Source: Shewanella frigidimarina
GTDB lineage: Bacteria > Pseudomonadota > Gammaproteobacteria > Enterobacterales > Shewanellaceae
Reading direction: 5' to 3'
Assembly: GCF_003797125.1 (NCBI RefSeq)
Contig: NZ_RKKE01000005.1
Coordinates: 207,417 to 271,416 of the forward strand
Length of the DNA: 64,000 nt
The position numbers and the translations under genes were made by a program. A model generated the notes under the pieces. It did no database searches, was not told where the DNA came from, and worked only from the letters and a program-made list of their open reading frames with translations. Of this stretch, positions 60,747-64,000 are shown piece by piece; the stretch's first letter is position 1, and each line of letters begins with the position of its first letter.

Positions 60747-60862
60747 GCCTGGAAATGACCTACTCTCGCATGGGGAGACCCCACACTACCATCGGCGATA
60801 CTGTGTTTCACTTCTGAGTTCGGAATGGGATCAGGTGGTGCCACAGCTCTATGGTTTCCAGA
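60747..60862 (-). rRNA. rrf: 5S ribosomal RNA
   Basis: On the minus strand it begins TCTGGAAACCATAGAGCTGT, contains CCTGATCCCATTCCGAACTC (the conserved loop) and ends GCGAGAGTAGGTCATTTCCAG, with the two ends paired (CTGGAAA / TTTCCAG). About 116 bases; the ends are approximate to a few bases. Confidence 0.94.
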
Positions 60863-61014
60863 CAAATTTGTTTATCTAACGCACTAATTCTTCATTAAGC
60901 ATTAAATAATAATTCGGAAAGCTGATTGCTTTTACTCTTATTAAGAGTCTTGAGTTCACACTGTTTAAGCGCCTCATTCTAACACTAAGGTCAGTAAAAC
61001 CCATCTGGGTTGTA

Positions 61015-63918
<2,904 letters not shown>

Positions 63919-64000
63919 ATACAACCCAAATGAGTTTCACACCCTTGAATTAACAAGAGAAGAGCTCTGGGTCATATCATGACCAGCTGGTTTTTACTTG
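63919..64000 (-). other. 16S-23S internal transcribed spacer, partial
   Basis: 82 bases upstream of the 23S 5' end on the transcribed (minus) strand. No tRNA is visible before the window ends. The 16S gene should lie beyond the right edge. Confidence 0.75.

Overview
The window looks like a chromosome segment of a marine gammaproteobacterium, most likely Shewanella or a close relative. This rests on the gpmI-envC-yibQ block divergent from rhodanese-secB-gpsA, a sucrose cluster built around a TonB-dependent receptor, many c-di-GMP proteins, moderate GC, and an rrn operon ending in 5S and tRNA-Asp. The genus is an inference from gene order and protein style, not from a database search.

Layout. 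0-2.4 kb: a membrane protein running off the left edge, two hotdog thioesterases and a small GNAT protein. 2.6-4.4 kb: a long-chain acyl-CoA ligase. 4.5-7.1 kb: a GntR (YtrA-type) regulator with an ABC ATPase and membrane partner, divergent from a secreted alpha/beta hydrolase and a NatAB-like ABC exporter (7.2-10.7 kb). 11-15 kb: a CHASE4-GGDEF protein, MogA, a lone type IV pilin-like protein and a TetR regulator divergent from an RND efflux pair (15.4-19.8 kb). 19.9-27.7 kb: a complete sucrose cluster (fructokinase, TonB receptor, MFS permease, sucrose phosphorylase, LacI regulator) with two identical 18-bp operators. 27.9-29.8 kb: an NlpC/P60 lipoprotein, a TetR regulator and a small lipoprotein.

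29.8-35.5 kb is an apparent sigma-54 envelope or stress cluster. A sigma-54 activator with a degenerate receiver domain sits among genes for a BON-domain periplasmic protein, a small helical protein, a DUF1328 membrane peptide, a small lipoprotein and a phosphatase-lipid kinase fusion. Three GG-N10-GC (-24/-12) promoters are visible. Two have a shared TTACC...GGTAA palindrome about 90-115 bp upstream of the -24 element. 35.6-39.9 kb is an arsenic operon (arsC-arsR fusion, acr3, GAPDH, arsJ).

40-50 kb is a c-di-GMP signalling locus: TonB receptor, YfiR-like periplasmic protein, CHASE8 hybrid kinase and REC-PAS-GGDEF-EAL protein. It is preceded by a tandem second copy of receptor plus YfiR, which ends in a decayed stub of a second kinase gene. 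Both receptor copies carry operator-like sequences resembling the sucrose operator. 50.4-59.6 kb is mostly housekeeping: HI0933-family flavoprotein, gpsA, secB, rhodanese, gpmI, envC, yibQ, nsrR, a cysteine-cluster protein and rihA. 59.9-60.3 kb holds a MITE-like element. The right end is the distal part of an rrn operon on the minus strand (23S, 5S, tRNA-Asp, terminator), with a second decayed terminator/tRNA-Asp unit downstream.

Several start codons were moved to internal positions with better Shine-Dalgarno sequences. Two genes are easily missed: the left-edge membrane protein (TTG start) and the 58-residue DUF1328 protein.
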